Of a stretch of 64,000 nt of DNA, positions 45,989-57,415 are shown in pieces (the first letter of the stretch is position 1; every line of letters starts with the position of its first letter). The DNA is from Cryptomeria japonica (lineage: Eukaryota > Streptophyta > Pinopsida > Cupressales > Cupressaceae). Under the pieces are notes generated by a model. The model did no database searches. It worked only from the letters and a program-made list of their open reading frames with translations, and was not told the DNA's origin. The position numbers were made by a program, and so were the translations under genes. The stretch spans positions 502,906,442-502,970,441 of the forward strand of contig NC_081410.1 of NCBI RefSeq assembly GCF_030272615.1, in the 5' to 3' direction.

Positions 45989-48792
45989 ATGGCATCATCT
46001 TCAAAATCTGTAGAGAGGTTAATGATTACCTCCGAGCTTATGGAAGCTGTAGTTGCTGAACAAATTGTGTCATACAATGCACTATCACAAGCTCCAAGTG
46101 GAGTTTTGGTCAAAGGTGATTTATCTAGTTATATTGACTACAAGATAGAAGATCTAGGATCTCTATACATTTATACTCAGTTGAAATCACTTTGTGATGA
46201 GAACGGAAATATTAAAACAAAGTATGCTAGGGTTTTTGAAAAGGGTTTTCATAATGCCGCTTACTTTCTTGAAGATTTTGAGGAAGAGCATATCAGAATT
46301 ATTTTGAGTTGGGTTCATGGTGAGAACATGTATTTAGAGAGAACTCACACAATAACGAAGGAAGCCATTCAGGCTATTACTGGTTATTTCTCATCCAACG
46401 AAGTACCTATTCTAAGACGAAATTCAAAAGAGACGGTATTCTCACTAACCGGTTCAACATCTAACAAGCGTGCTTTTTTTGTTAACAATATTAGAGACCT
46501 TACTATGAAATTGGGAGCAATGGTGATAGGCTACTGATTATATTACTCCAGTAGACTAAATAGTGTTCCATCAAAAATAGTGCACACAACTTACAAGATG
46601 ATTGCTGAAAATGTAGATTATGATCTTTGCAAGGCAATTAGTAGACAGTTGTTTCTAAATTTTTAATCTATCAAAAAGGACAACAGTCTAAAATTCAAAT
46701 ATGGTCAGCTATTGGTTGGTTTATTCTTCTATTTCTAGATCTTTCTACTGAGAATTAGATACATTGAATGGTCAAAAGACCTACTAGTCACTGCACAAAT
46801 CAAGAACGACATTAAGGCTGTAAGAAATACTTTTCTTGCAGGTATGAATAAGTATTTTAATGAATTTCAGAAAAAGATGAGCATGAGAAATAGATTACCA
46901 GAAGATGTGGTAAGAAAGTTTTCAAAAGACATATTCTTTACTCGTACCACTGACTTTTGCTTGATGCAAGCAATTGAGGCAAGAGAAGAAGAAATGGAAG
47001 ACATGAGTTATGAGGTGAACTATGATCTACTAGTTGGTTATGCTAATACCCTATTAGCATCACCTAAAGACAAAAAGAAGGCAAAATTGGACATTGTGGC
47101 AGTCCAAGTTGTACCAACAAAAACCAATACTACTCCTGTTACTAATGTGAAAGGAAGGAAAAAGAAGTCTAATGAAGCACCTTCAGTGATAAAGACTACA
47201 AGGGTGACTCAGAGCATCTAAACCAAGAAGGAACCGACACCTAAAGTCTATACAAAGAAGGAGAATGCACCAAAGAAGAGAAATTGAAAACTTATTCTCC
47301 AACCAAAATCTAAGGGTACAGATACTGAAGAAGAACCTAAGAAGATGGAGGCTACCGATAGAGTAGCAAAAATAGTTAAGGAAGTGCCAAAGACAATTGT
47401 GCCTATTGATATAGCATCTTACAAGCCTGAAACCCATTTTGAAAGAACAATGAAGACACTAGGAAGGAATAGGTTTGACAATGTAAAAGAGCACTTTGAT
47501 TCCTTCACTGAAGATGAGAAGAAGAAAGTCACTGAACATGTAGTCACTCATTTATGTCATTACAATAGATATCCACATGAACTAGAAAACGATATCTCAA
47601 ATTCTTTGTACACTATTCTTTTAGATAAATGGGAGGAAGCTATAAAATTGGAAAAAGAAATCATTGATGAGATATTTGTACGATATTTTCCTGAATTTTC
47701 TAAAGATGATATTAGTGCTTTAGTCGCTCGATACATATCTTAGTTTATGTTCAAAGCAAGAAGATTGAAGCTACTTAGTGGAAAGAGGGCAATTATTGAA
47801 ATAGAGACCCATCAAATAGCCTATGAAATCAAAAAGATGGAAGAACTCATCCATTCCTCTATGAATGAGGAAGATGTTGTTAATCGACCGGAAATGGATG
47901 AAGAAGAGATTATTCAAGCTGATGAGGTCTATCCTGTCAAGAAGAAGGATGACACCATTATTCATGTTGATGATGATGTTCAGGACATAGTTGATCTATC
48001 TGGAGACAACACTGCACTAGATATGGAACCTCCTAAAATTACTGATACACATATTACCTTAGTTGAGCAACCGACAACTCAACTAAAAGTGGTCAATCCA
48101 CCAGAAATAGAACAACTAGAGAAAACCCAATCTCCACTAGTCATTGAAGATAATAAGAAGGAGTCTACTAAAAAAGTTGTCACACAATCCTCTGAAAAGG
48201 AAACAGAGAACAATCAAGAGAAATCAATCATTAAGGTTACATTCTTTGAACTGACAAAGCCACTAGTCACTCTGCAGATTGATGAGGATGATAATGATTC
48301 ATTGGGAATTTTAGGGCCTATTGATGTGGACAACATGAGTGCATAGGAAATGATAAAGATTGCTAATGTCATGCAATCTAGGGTGCATAAGAAGAGAATC
48401 AAAGAGAAAAGGATTGAGGCAGAGACAATTCAGACTGTAGTAGATATTTTATTTGGTCTGCTACCAGACACTTCTAGAGCACATCTGACATCCCCTATTA
48501 GTAAAATTGGTCAGTTAGTTGCAAATGCTTTTGATCAAATCAAATCACTTGAAGAAGCTACTTAGACCTATGTTGAGAAAAATCACAACAAGAAGTATGG
48601 AGAGAAACTGGCAAAGGATATTGATAGTGGAAAAATGGCTCTATCGCATAATAAAGATTTGTTGGGAAAAGCTATTGAAATAGGAGGAAAGTATCTTTCT
48701 TCCACCTCTAATGTTTCTTTCTTTTATTCTAACATTTCAAAAAGACAAACAAAAATAGAGCAAGAACTGGAAAAGATATGCAAGGCATATGT
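45989..48792 (+). pseudogene. Element D ORF2: large conserved protein, unknown function, 3' end missing
   Basis: At least 934 codons in one frame without any frameshift but with eight stops (46535, 46664, 46736, 47219, 47285, 47741, 48344, 48563). Conserved blocks in order: 'GVLVKGDLSSYIDYKIEDLG', 'ILSWVHGENMYLERTHTI', 'TKEAIQAITGYF', 'FSLTGSTSNKRA', 'AMVIGY', 'LKFKYGQLLVGLFFYF', 'FNEFQKKMSMRNRLP', 'MSYEVNYDLL', a basic Lys-rich stretch near 47145-47300, the helical domain 'RFDNVKEHFDSFTEDEKKK', acidic sequence and a coiled-coil end. Element G cuts it at 48793. All blocks align with B and C ORF2. Confidence 0.75.
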
Positions 48793-50114
48793 TGTTGAAC
48801 ACAAAGTACCACTGAGAGGGGGGTGAATCAGTGGTTCTTAGGTCTATTCTTTTTCTGATCTAACTTGAGAATACCAATTATGTACTTAATCACATAGACA
48901 GTCAAACCGGCAAGATAAGAAAGAAAGGCAAAGTGACCATGCACACACAACCAACTCACAACACCAGATTTATGAGGAAAACCCAATATGGGAAAAACCT
49001 TGGTGATAAAAGCTGTTAAAGTCTACTGCTCCAATCTAGCCTCACAGTAAAACATAGTTACAAAGTTTAGGGCACCAACCCAAGGAGCACCAACCACTGC
49101 AACAAGCTCCAACTTGGCAATGTATATTGAAATACTATTTGAGTACAATTTAGGCTTCTTACTGCAAATGAATTCTGTAGCTCTTGAATCAATTAACTTT
49201 TTGTTATCTTTCTCTCCTTTTCACACATAGTTTCTTAGTACATTGTGTCACACTGGGATGCTGCCTTCTCTGTAACACCTTATCGATAAGGCTCAAATGC
49301 TCAACTATGAAACTATTGATAGAGTCCTTTGACCAGTCTGCCTACTTACTCAATGTAACTTGATCAAAACCCCTTCTCAACTTTTCTTCTTCCAACTCCT
49401 CTCCACACTACTTTCTTTATTGCAACATCATTATTTGTATTCATTGCTCCATTTTCTTATAAGATGATTTCCTGCCAAAATAATTCAAAATCTAGGTGGT
49501 TAGGGTTTCTTCACCATCCTCGAGGAAAATCAAATCCATTCAAATCTTGCAAGATTTGATCTCCTTGAAGTCCATCAGTTCAACTTCATCATTTTCCCGC
49601 CCTTTAATACACATTTTACAGATAGGGGAAACACTATCCTTTATATAGATTTACATCTGTCAAATTGCTATTAATGCCTTTGTTGTTTCCTTCTCAAGGT
49701 ATTCTTTCAATCCAATCTTCTTGCTTCAATCTAGGCACCAACTACTCCCCCAATCTTCCTCTGTCATTCCTTCTTCCTCGAGCTGCAACCAGTCTGATGC
49801 AATCCCTTGATTTACGGTTCCTTCATTAATGGTGAATATTTGTTTCACGACCCTGTGGATGAAGCTTCACCAACCACACCCTATTTGCCACGTCAGCTTC
49901 ACACTAATCAAGACACGACTTTCCAATGTTTATTTGGTCCGACAAACACATACCGGTTGCCAGTAGAGTGTTCTTCACTTGTTGACTAGTATAGCATCCT
50001 GTACTAGTTGTACATCTTATCATTCCACCTCTTCATTATTATCCAAGCAACCATCTACCATGTTCAATCTCCATCGGTTGACATCAATGACAACTAAGTG
50101 CCAAAATGCCAACA
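48793..50114 (-). repeat. Element G 3' LTR (1322 bp)
   Basis: On the plus strand TGTTGAACACAAAG...AAATGCCAACA. U5 stem ACCACTGA/TCAGTGGT (48808-48815, 48828-48835), eight perfect pairs. The U-rich-loop hairpin is at 48974-49001 with inner GGG/CCC and outer arms GAGG/CCTT (plus strand). The left edge could be three bases earlier because of a TGTTGTTG repeat. Confidence 0.8.
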
Positions 50115-50127
50115 AATCTCCCCCTTT
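50115..50127 (-). other. Polypurine tract of element G
   Basis: Minus-strand AAAGGGGGAGATT preceded by 'gacatcaatgcc', the same context as in B, E and F. A second purine tract (minus-strand AAAAGGGGAG) lies near 50173-50182. Confidence 0.83.
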
Positions 50128-50258
50128 GGCATTGATGTCAACTTCTCACAGTCCACTTCATACCGGTAAATTTCTCCCCTTTTGACACAATGACATAGGG
50201 TACTTGCGCACTCCCTCTTTGAACCACACAATGCTCCCCCTGAACCACACAAACCTTC

Positions 50259-51189
50259 CTAGGTAAATGATACAACTCCCAACTTGTATTGGAGGTACTC
50301 AAACGTGCTTACCGGTAGTGGTTTGGTGAAAATGTCTGCTACTTGTTCACCAGTAGGAACATAGTCCATTGTTACCTCTTGTCCTTCATCCTTCTCTCTG
50401 AGGAAGTGGTATTTGATTGCAATGTGCTTTGTTCTAAAATGCATGGCCAGATTATTTGCTATGTTGATTGTATTTGAATTGTCACACCGGATGAGAATGG
50501 GATCAGTGATGTCCACTTGGATATCTTTGAGAGTCTGCTTCATCCAAAGCACCTGAGAGCAACATGTAGCAGCAACAATGTATTCAACTTCAGTAGTAGA
50601 TAGGGAGACTGAGTCCTTCTTCTTGCTATGCCATGAGACCAGCCGGTCACCCAGAAAGAATGCACCACCACTTGTGCTCTTTTTATCATCAATACACCCT
50701 GCCCAATCAACATCAGTGTATGCATCCAAAATAAAATTTCCCTGTTTAGGATACCACAAACCATAGCTGAGTGTTCCTTGTAGATACCTAAAAATTTTGC
50801 TAACAACATTCATGTGTGACTGCTTTGGTACAACTTGAAATATGGCCACCATACATACTGCCTGAACAATATACAGTCTTGAGGTAGTTAGATATGATAG
50901 ACTACCCATCATGGATCTGTATAAAGTCTGATCCACTACCGGTGATTCATCATTATTACTTAATTTGCTGCCAATCACCATGGGAGTACTTACTAGTTTG
51001 CAATCTTCCAGTTGGAATTTCTTCAACATCTCCTTTGCATACTTGACCTATGAGATAAATATTCCTTCATCTTTCTATAGTATCTCCAAGGCAAGGAAGT
51101 AAGTCAATTCACCAAGCATTGACATCTCAAATTCTAACTACATTTGATCACCAAACTCTTTGCAAAGATTATCCTTGTTGCCAACAAAG
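50259..51189 (-). pseudogene. Element G RNase H and end of reverse transcriptase
   Basis: Minus-strand frame. Near 51189 it begins in the reverse transcriptase just after the catalytic box ('FVGNKDNLCKEFGDQM'), with a stop near 51130. The open part (50259-51029) gives 'MLKKFQLEDCKLVSTPM', 'YTDVDWAGCIDDKKSTSGG', 'SLSTTEVEYIVAATC', 'ILIRCDNSNTINIANN', 'KHIAIKYHFLRE', and 'VADIFTKPLPVSTFEYL' at the end. These are the copia RNase H landmarks, and this is the best-preserved RNase H in the window. Confidence 0.85.
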
Positions 51190-52694
51190 TGTTGGCATTT
51201 GGCATTATAACAGACAATGGGAAATTGTTGGCATTTCAATAAGGATATTGAGAAGGTTGTTGATGATTATGGATATAACTGATTAAGGATGTTTACCGTC
51301 TTGATATTATTATTTTGTTATTGATGTCAAGAAATTGATTTTCTAATTCAGTATGATATTGCCATATCTTGAGAAGTATGATTTGAAGAGTATAAAGATG
51401 TCGGTAAAAGATACAGAAAGAATATGATGAATAAGGGGATGAATAAGGTATTCAAATGGGCAACTATTACTGAGTCAGACAATGATGAGATCATGATGTT
51501 TAGATTGTTTTAAACATCATACATATGTTGTAAATTGTAAGGTTAATACTATACTATGTTACCGAGAAAAGAACCTAGTCGGTAAACCCTAAGGTTATCG
51601 CTATCGGTTAATGAAGGCAGAATGTCTACCGAGTGAAGTTTAGTATTTATCGAGTTGTTACTGAGTTCTAACCGAGCTGTAACATAATACATTAAATGGT
51701 TACATGCATTATTTAATGAAGGAAGATGATGAGCTAGAACTGATTAAATGATTGGTATGCCGTGCATGAAGTTTGTTAATGAAGCTATGGCAAAGGAAAA
51801 TCGACATGAAGATCTACAACTCAGATTGAACCGCAATATCCTAGCACAAGTTCCAAGAAATGTATGCAAGTTCCAAGGCAAGGTAAAACATTTTCAGATC
51901 GAAGGATACATTGAACCTGGTCAAAGTTTGAAGATCTGATGGCTCTGATTGATCATGGGAAATGTGATCAAGGAGATTAAGTGGTTGGCGAATTGTTTAT
52001 AAATAGGGAACTATTGATAAACAATGTATGTGGGCAAATGTATGCACAATGATGCTACATAGTGATTACTGAACACAGAAGCTTGAAGAACTATTTGAAT
52101 AACAAAGTCTAGAAGCCCAGCAGATGGACAAGATTAGTTCTATGTCTAGATTGTATTGAGCAAATAAGAATCTACTTTAGCATTTTAGATGTGAAGTTGC
52201 AGATAGATTTTTATTACTGTTATTTTATGAAAGTGACAGAAAATCTCTTAACCGAGTGGACTTAACAGTCTTATTTGTAAAACCCTCTAGCAAGGTGACA
52301 TTCTGATTGAGTGTTTGAAATCCTTTAACAAGGTCACTTCTAACAAGGTGAAGATCCTAACAGATCTGAGGGAAATCCCTTAACAGGGTCACATCTAGCA
52401 ATGTGTTTGTAATCTTTAATAGGATTTGCTTTTAATCGAGCATACTCTAGAAGAGTATATTTCTTAGTGGGTCTGAAATCCCACAGTGGTTTTTCCCTAT
52501 TTGGGTTTCCACATTAATTCTAGTGTTATGAGGTTTATGATGTTTATTTGCCTTTGAGTTTGCATGTTTAGCAGTTCTGGTTATATTACAAAAGTATATG
52601 TTACCGAGGTTGAATCTGATATTTTTATGGAAGATTAAGGTTGTATGATTCACCCCCCCCTCTCATCTTGTCGGCTATTGGATCTGTACTTTCA
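51190..52694 (+). repeat. Element F 5' LTR (1505 bp)
   Basis: Starts TGTTGGCATTTGGCATT; the same start word recurs 36 bp in (51226). The U-rich-loop hairpin is at 52486-52512 with perfect GTGG/CCAC and CCC/GGG arms. The 'CTAACAAGGT' array lies at 52240-52440. The U5 C-tract is at about 52651-52660 with weak ATGA/TCAT arms. Confidence 0.87.
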
Positions 52695-52696
52695 TT

Positions 52697-52708
52697 AAGT
52701 ATCAGAAC
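52697..52708 (+). other. Primer binding site of element F, decayed
   Basis: AAGTATCAGAAC after the LTR end TTTCA differs from TGGTATCAGAGC at three positions. It is judged by its location. Confidence 0.65.
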
Positions 52709-52777
52709 TATCAATTCATATCAGACCTTTGGACTCTGGAAGAAAAGTTTAAAGGTACTTGAGGCAAAGATTGAAAG

Positions 52778-54091
52778 ATGTATAAGAGGGATGCACCAAA
52801 GCTGAACAAGTCAAGTTTCTCTATATGATAGAAAAGGATGAAGCTGCACCTATCAGGAGTTGGAGAATATGCTGTATATTATCTAGAGAATGATTTCATC
52901 ACACCAAGCACCTATCCATTGACAATGGAAGAGATAAAGGCAAAGCAAGAACATATCCAAGCAATGATTGAAATAACATCTGCATTGACTGACTTAAAGT
53001 TTAATGATCTAGAAGGCTGCAATGATGCAAAGGCTATGTGGGATAAGCTCATATCAGTATATGGAGGAAATGAACATGTTCAAAGAGAAAAAGTAGATAG
53101 TCTAAGAGGACAACTTGAATCTATGAGGATGAATGAAGGTGAGAACATAACTCAGTACAGTACAAGACTAAAGGAGATTGTCAATCAAATCAAAGGAGTA
53201 GGTGGAACTATTGAAGAAAAGGATATAACAAGTAAGTTGTTAAGAACCCTTCTACCGGCTTATGCAATCAGAGTCTCTGCAATCAATGAATTGAGGTCTG
53301 TACCTAATATGCCAGTTTTCTTAGATGCTACTATTGGTAAGATACATGCATTTGAGTTAAGTAACTTTGATAACAGTGGATCTTCAAGAAATAAAGTTGA
53401 ATCTGCATTTAGTTCTTTTCATCTTGATGAATCTAATAATTACAATGAAAGAAAGTATAAGTACTCTGAAGGAGATCACAGTGGAGCAAGTGAAAGATTT
53501 CATAAGAACATAGAAGAAGTACACAAACTGTATGAGGAAATCAAAAAGCAGGAAGAGTTTGAAGCACTATTATCCAGAAGGTTACCGAGAGGCAAAGGTA
53601 AGTATAAAGGAAAACTACCTTTGAAATGTTTCAACTGTGATAAAATAGGACATATGGCTTCTAACTCTCCTGACAAAGATTCTACTGAAAAGAGAGATTA
53701 CAGAGATGACAAACAGAAAGACAATCATTATAGAGGATACCGATACTTTAGAAGAAGAGATAGAAAGACATGCTTAATAGCTAATGAGGAATCCAATGAT
53801 GATAAATCAGATGAAATTGATACAGAGGAAGTAGTTTATGTGGCTATCAAAGATGGATCAGATGAAGAAAGGTATGAAGAAAAAGCCCTAATATCTCACA
53901 TAAATACTAATGATTCTTGGATCATAGATAGTGGATGCTCACATCATATGATAGGAGATAAACACAAGTTTGTTATGTTAGAAGATTATGATGGAGGGTA
54001 TGTAAGATTTGGTAATGATGCACCATGTCCGGTGAAAGGTAAAGGATCTATAACACTTCTTGACAATGTAATATGCAATGATGTCTATTAG
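52778..54091 (+). pseudogene. Element F gag and protease
   Basis: The frame opens at ATG 52778 ('RDAPKLNKSSF'), meets two adjacent stops near 52826-52831, then is open to 54091. Gag features are 'MKLHLSGVGEYAVYYL', 'MWDKLISVYGGNEHVQREKV', 'KLLRTLLPAYAIRVSAINEL' and 'IGKIHAFELSNF'. One knuckle CFNCDKIGHMASNS has lost its last Cys. The protease active site 'DSGCSHHM' (about 53928-53951) is intact. Compared with A and E, this is the most complete Gag here. Confidence 0.87.
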
Positions 54092-55260
54092 GTTGAAGGT
54101 TTGAAATACAATTTGTTGAGTGTAGCACAACTAAACAATACATGTTACCGAATAGAATTTCAGAAATGAATTGTCAAAGTTCATGACAAGAGTGGAAAGT
54201 TAGCTACTACTGGGACACAAACAAAAGGTAATACATTTCACCTTAACTCAACTCAGAATAAATGTCTGTATACAAAGATAGATGATACCTGGTTATGGCA
54301 TAAAAGGTTTTGTCATGTAAATTTTGATAATGTGATCAAAATAAGTAAGAAGCACCGAGTAAGAGGTCTACTGAGTCTTGAAAAACCTGAGAATGCTATG
54401 TGTTGAGGATGCCAGATGGGTAAGATGACAAGATCAAGCTTTACAAGTAAGTCTTACACTTCTAAGGGAATTTTAGATCTTGTGCACACTGATCTTTGTG
54501 GTCCTATGAAAGTTCAAAGTTATTACGGTGATAAATATTTCATATTATTTGTGGATGACTACTCAAGGATGATGTCAGTTATGTTTTTAAAAGAAAAAAT
54601 AGAAGCTTTTCAAATGTTTAAATGGTACAAGGCAAGAGTTGAAAATGAAACAGGAAGACAATTGAAATGTCTTAGATCAGATAGAGGAGGAGAGTTTACA
54701 TCTGATGAGTTCAACTTATTCTGCAATGATCATGGTATTAAAAGACAAGTCTCTGCACCGAGAACTCCACAACAGAATGGAATAGCTGAGAGAAGAAATA
54801 GATCTATTGTGGATTGTTCTAGAACCCCGATGATTGAAAAGAAAGTGCCACAAACATTTTGGAGAGAAGCAATAAGCACAACAGTTTACACCCTGAATCG
54901 AGTACAAATGAAGAAAGGTACTTTGAAGACACCATATGAAATCTGGTATGACAAGAAACCTAATGTAAGTTATTTTAAATCTTTGGAAGTAGATTCTATG
55001 TACACAAAGATGATAGAAATAGCAAGTTTGATCAGAAAAGTGAAGAAGGAACATTTCTAGGTTATTCTTCTAGAAGCAAAGCATTTAAATGTCTGATCAA
55101 ATCATCTAACAAAATAGTAGAAAGTGCAAATGTGAAAATTGATGAATTTGCAGAAAGAAATGATGAAGGAAATTCCAAAGAACCAGAAGATTATGATGAA
55201 TTTGTCTATGTTCAATCGATAAGTCCTACCGAGAAAACTATTTAAGAAAATATCCAGTTA
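54092..55260 (+). pseudogene. Element F integrase
   Basis: In phase with gag-protease after a stop at 54089. 'DTWLWHKRFCHVNFDNV' and 'GCQMGKM' mark the zinc region, its first Cys replaced by a stop (near 54404). Catalytic Asp residues lie in 'VHTDLCGPMKV' and 'LRSDRGGEFTSDEF', with the Glu in 'PRTPQQNGIAERRNRS'. After 'KTPYEIWYDKKPNVSYF' a frameshift near 54980 moves the rest ('FLGYSSRSKAFKCLI') to another frame. Confidence 0.85.
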
Positions 55261-56680
55261 CCGAGTGATGAAGAAGATCATACAGAGCCTACCAAGCTTG
55301 TATTAGCCAAGTATGTCAAAAGACATCATGTACCAAGTTAGATTATAGGAGATAAGGATGATCCAGTGATGACAAGGAAAAAACTAAGACAAAACACATG
55401 TCTGATATCTGAATTTGAACCGAAAATAGTGAAAGAGGTATTTAACAGTGAGGATTGGATAAATGCTATGATAGAAGAGATTGATAAAATCAAGAAGAAT
55501 GACACATGGACACTAATCCAAAGACCAAAGGACAAAAATGTAATCGGTACAAAGTGGATTTTCAAAAACAAGCTAAATGAAAAAGGAGAGGTCATTCGAA
55601 ATAAAGCAAGACTAGTTTGCAAAGGTTATGCTCAAGAAGAAGGAATTGATTATGGTGAAACTTTTGCACCTGTGGCTAGACTTGAAGGAGTAAGAACATT
55701 GTTGGCATATGCTGCTTTCAAAAACTTCAAGGTATATCAAATGGATGTCAAATCTGTATTTCTGAATGGAATATTAGAAGAAGAAGTTTTTATTGCACAA
55801 CCTGAAGGATTTGTTGAAGAAAATAATAAAGATTAGGTATGTAAATTGAACAAAGCATTATATGGTCTGAAACAAGCACCTAGAGCATGGTATGAAAGAT
55901 TGCACTCTTATTTGATTAAGATTGGTTTTATAGGGACAAGTGAGAATAGCAATATGTACATGAAGAATGATGAAAATGGAATACTGATCTCAGCCATATT
56001 TGTTGATGATATTATATTTTGTGGAAATGACTCTCTTTGTAAGAACTTTGGAGATGAAATGAGAAAAGAATTTGAGATGTCATTAATCGGTGAGATAAAG
56101 TATTTTATAGGTTTACAGATACTGCAAATGAAAAATGATATTTTCATTACTCAATCCAAGTACATAAAGGAAATCTTGAAGAAATTTGGAATGGAGGATT
56201 CAAAACCAGTAAGTAATCCTATGACTACCAACTGTAAACTATCAAAGAATGATGAATCTGCATCTGTTGATGAGAAACTTTACCGTTCCATGATTGGAAA
56301 GCTATAATATGTTGTTCACAGTAGACCAGACATAGCACATGCGGTACGTATAGTTGCAAGATTCTCTGTAGATCCTAAGGAAACACACATGACAATAATC
56401 AAAAGAATTTTTAGATACTTGAAAGGCACAAAGGATTATGGCTTAGTATATCAGAAAGGAAATGATTTTGATTTAAAAGTTTATACTGATGCTGATTGGG
56501 TAGGCAACATTGATGACAAAAAAAGCACAAGTGGAGGAGCTTTCTTTTTAGGAGAAAGACTAGTGAGTTGGCTTAGCAAGAAACAAGGATGTGTTTCATA
56601 GTCAATAGCAGAAGCTAAATACGTTGCTGCAGCATTGAATTGTACGAACATAGCATGGATCAAACAACGTTGGAAGGTAT
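55261..56680 (+). pseudogene. Element F reverse transcriptase and RNase H start
   Basis: Contains '[16 protein letters not shown]', '[19 protein letters not shown]', '[19 protein letters not shown]', '[18 protein letters not shown]', the box 'FVDDIIFCGNDSLCKNF', 'YFIGLQILQMKNDIF', then RNase H 'YTDADWVGNIDDKKSTSGG' and 'AEAKYVAAALNC', where the usual AEAEY reads AEAKY. Stops lie near 55834, 56305 and 56599. A frameshift near 56660 leads to the last segment. Confidence 0.87.
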
Positions 56681-56951
56681 AAATGAGAAAGTTATCAAGC
56701 CAGTAACTATATTCTGTGACAATACTAGTGCCATTAACGTTTCAAAGAATCCTGTTATGCACTCTAAGACAAAGCACATCTCTATCAAATATCAATATCT
56801 TAGAGAAGAAGCTCAAGAGAAGAAAGTGGTGCTGGAGTATGTTAGCACAAAGGAAAAAATAACAAATATCTTCACCAAGCCACTACCAAGGGACACTTTT
56901 GAATATCTCAGAAGTAAGTTAGGGGTCCTACCCCTATCTTCTACTTACTGA
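56681..56951 (+). pseudogene. Element F RNase H C-terminus
   Basis: A different frame continues RNase H with 'VTIFCDNTSAINVSKNPV', 'KHISIKYQYLREEAQ', 'ITNIFTKPLPRDTFEYLRSK' and the stop at 56951, the normal end of copia pol. Confidence 0.85.
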
Positions 56952-57415
56952 CCGAGTTTGGTGAAAGCATCAATTCAATGACTCTATCGAATATCTTTTT
57001 AGAGTTGATGCTGATTTACACACTTTAGGATGTTTTCTAAAGGTGTGCAAGAAATAATACATGAAATAATGCAGGAAACAATACAGGGAATAGGAATTGA
57101 AGACAAAATGCTCTGACTGAGACTAAGTTGACACATTACAGCAGGAATTCACTTCATACAGGAAGAAATTATGTTTTAGTTCTTTACTTTTTGGCATTGT
57201 TGTCAAAGGGGGAGAAGACTAATATAAGGGGGAGAAGACTGATTAAAAAGACTAAAACTGAAGGAGAGAAGATTGGAGAAAAGAGGAGAAGTCTAATGTA
57301 TGGGGGAGAATTCTGATGACAATAAGAGAGCATTTCAGCATTTCAGAATCATAGCAATCTGAATCTTTTTAAGGTCAAATCAATTGGTTTTGCCATTAAT
57401 GCCAAAGGGGGAGAT
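56952..57415 (+). other. Element F 3' leader with four polypurine-like tracts
   Basis: Tracts are 'tcaaagggggagaagact' (about 57204), 'ataagggggagaagact' (57224), 'atgggggagaattctg' (57300) and the primary AAAGGGGGAGAT (57404-57415) next to the LTR. The first two share a 20-bp repeated context. Confidence 0.8.

Larger units (their letters stand above)
43078..48792 (+). mobile_element. Element D: pol-less LTR retrotransposon, 3' end lost
   Basis: 5' LTR 43078-44176, primer site 44179-44190, ORF1 44239-45534 and ORF2 45989 to beyond 48792. The left flank TCATA (43073-43077) has no partner, because the right end was replaced: element G inserted at 48793 and a later deletion removed everything to its right. 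Both ORFs are collinear with those of B and C. As in those, there is no enzyme domain. The LTR resembles C and F. Confidence 0.82.
48793..51189 (-). mobile_element. Element G: Ty1/copia retrotransposon, 5' part lost
   Basis: Minus-strand element that keeps its 3' LTR (48793-50114), polypurine tract (50115-50127) and RNase H plus the end of reverse transcriptase (50259-51189). It is inserted in element D ORF2. Element F interrupts it at 51190, and the remaining pol, gag and 5' LTR are missing on the far side of F, so they fell in the later deletion. Confidence 0.82.

Noticed and set aside
51748-51939. Small frame repeated at 57958-58149
   Set aside because: It lies in the two LTRs of element F; duplicate by origin, not a gene pair.
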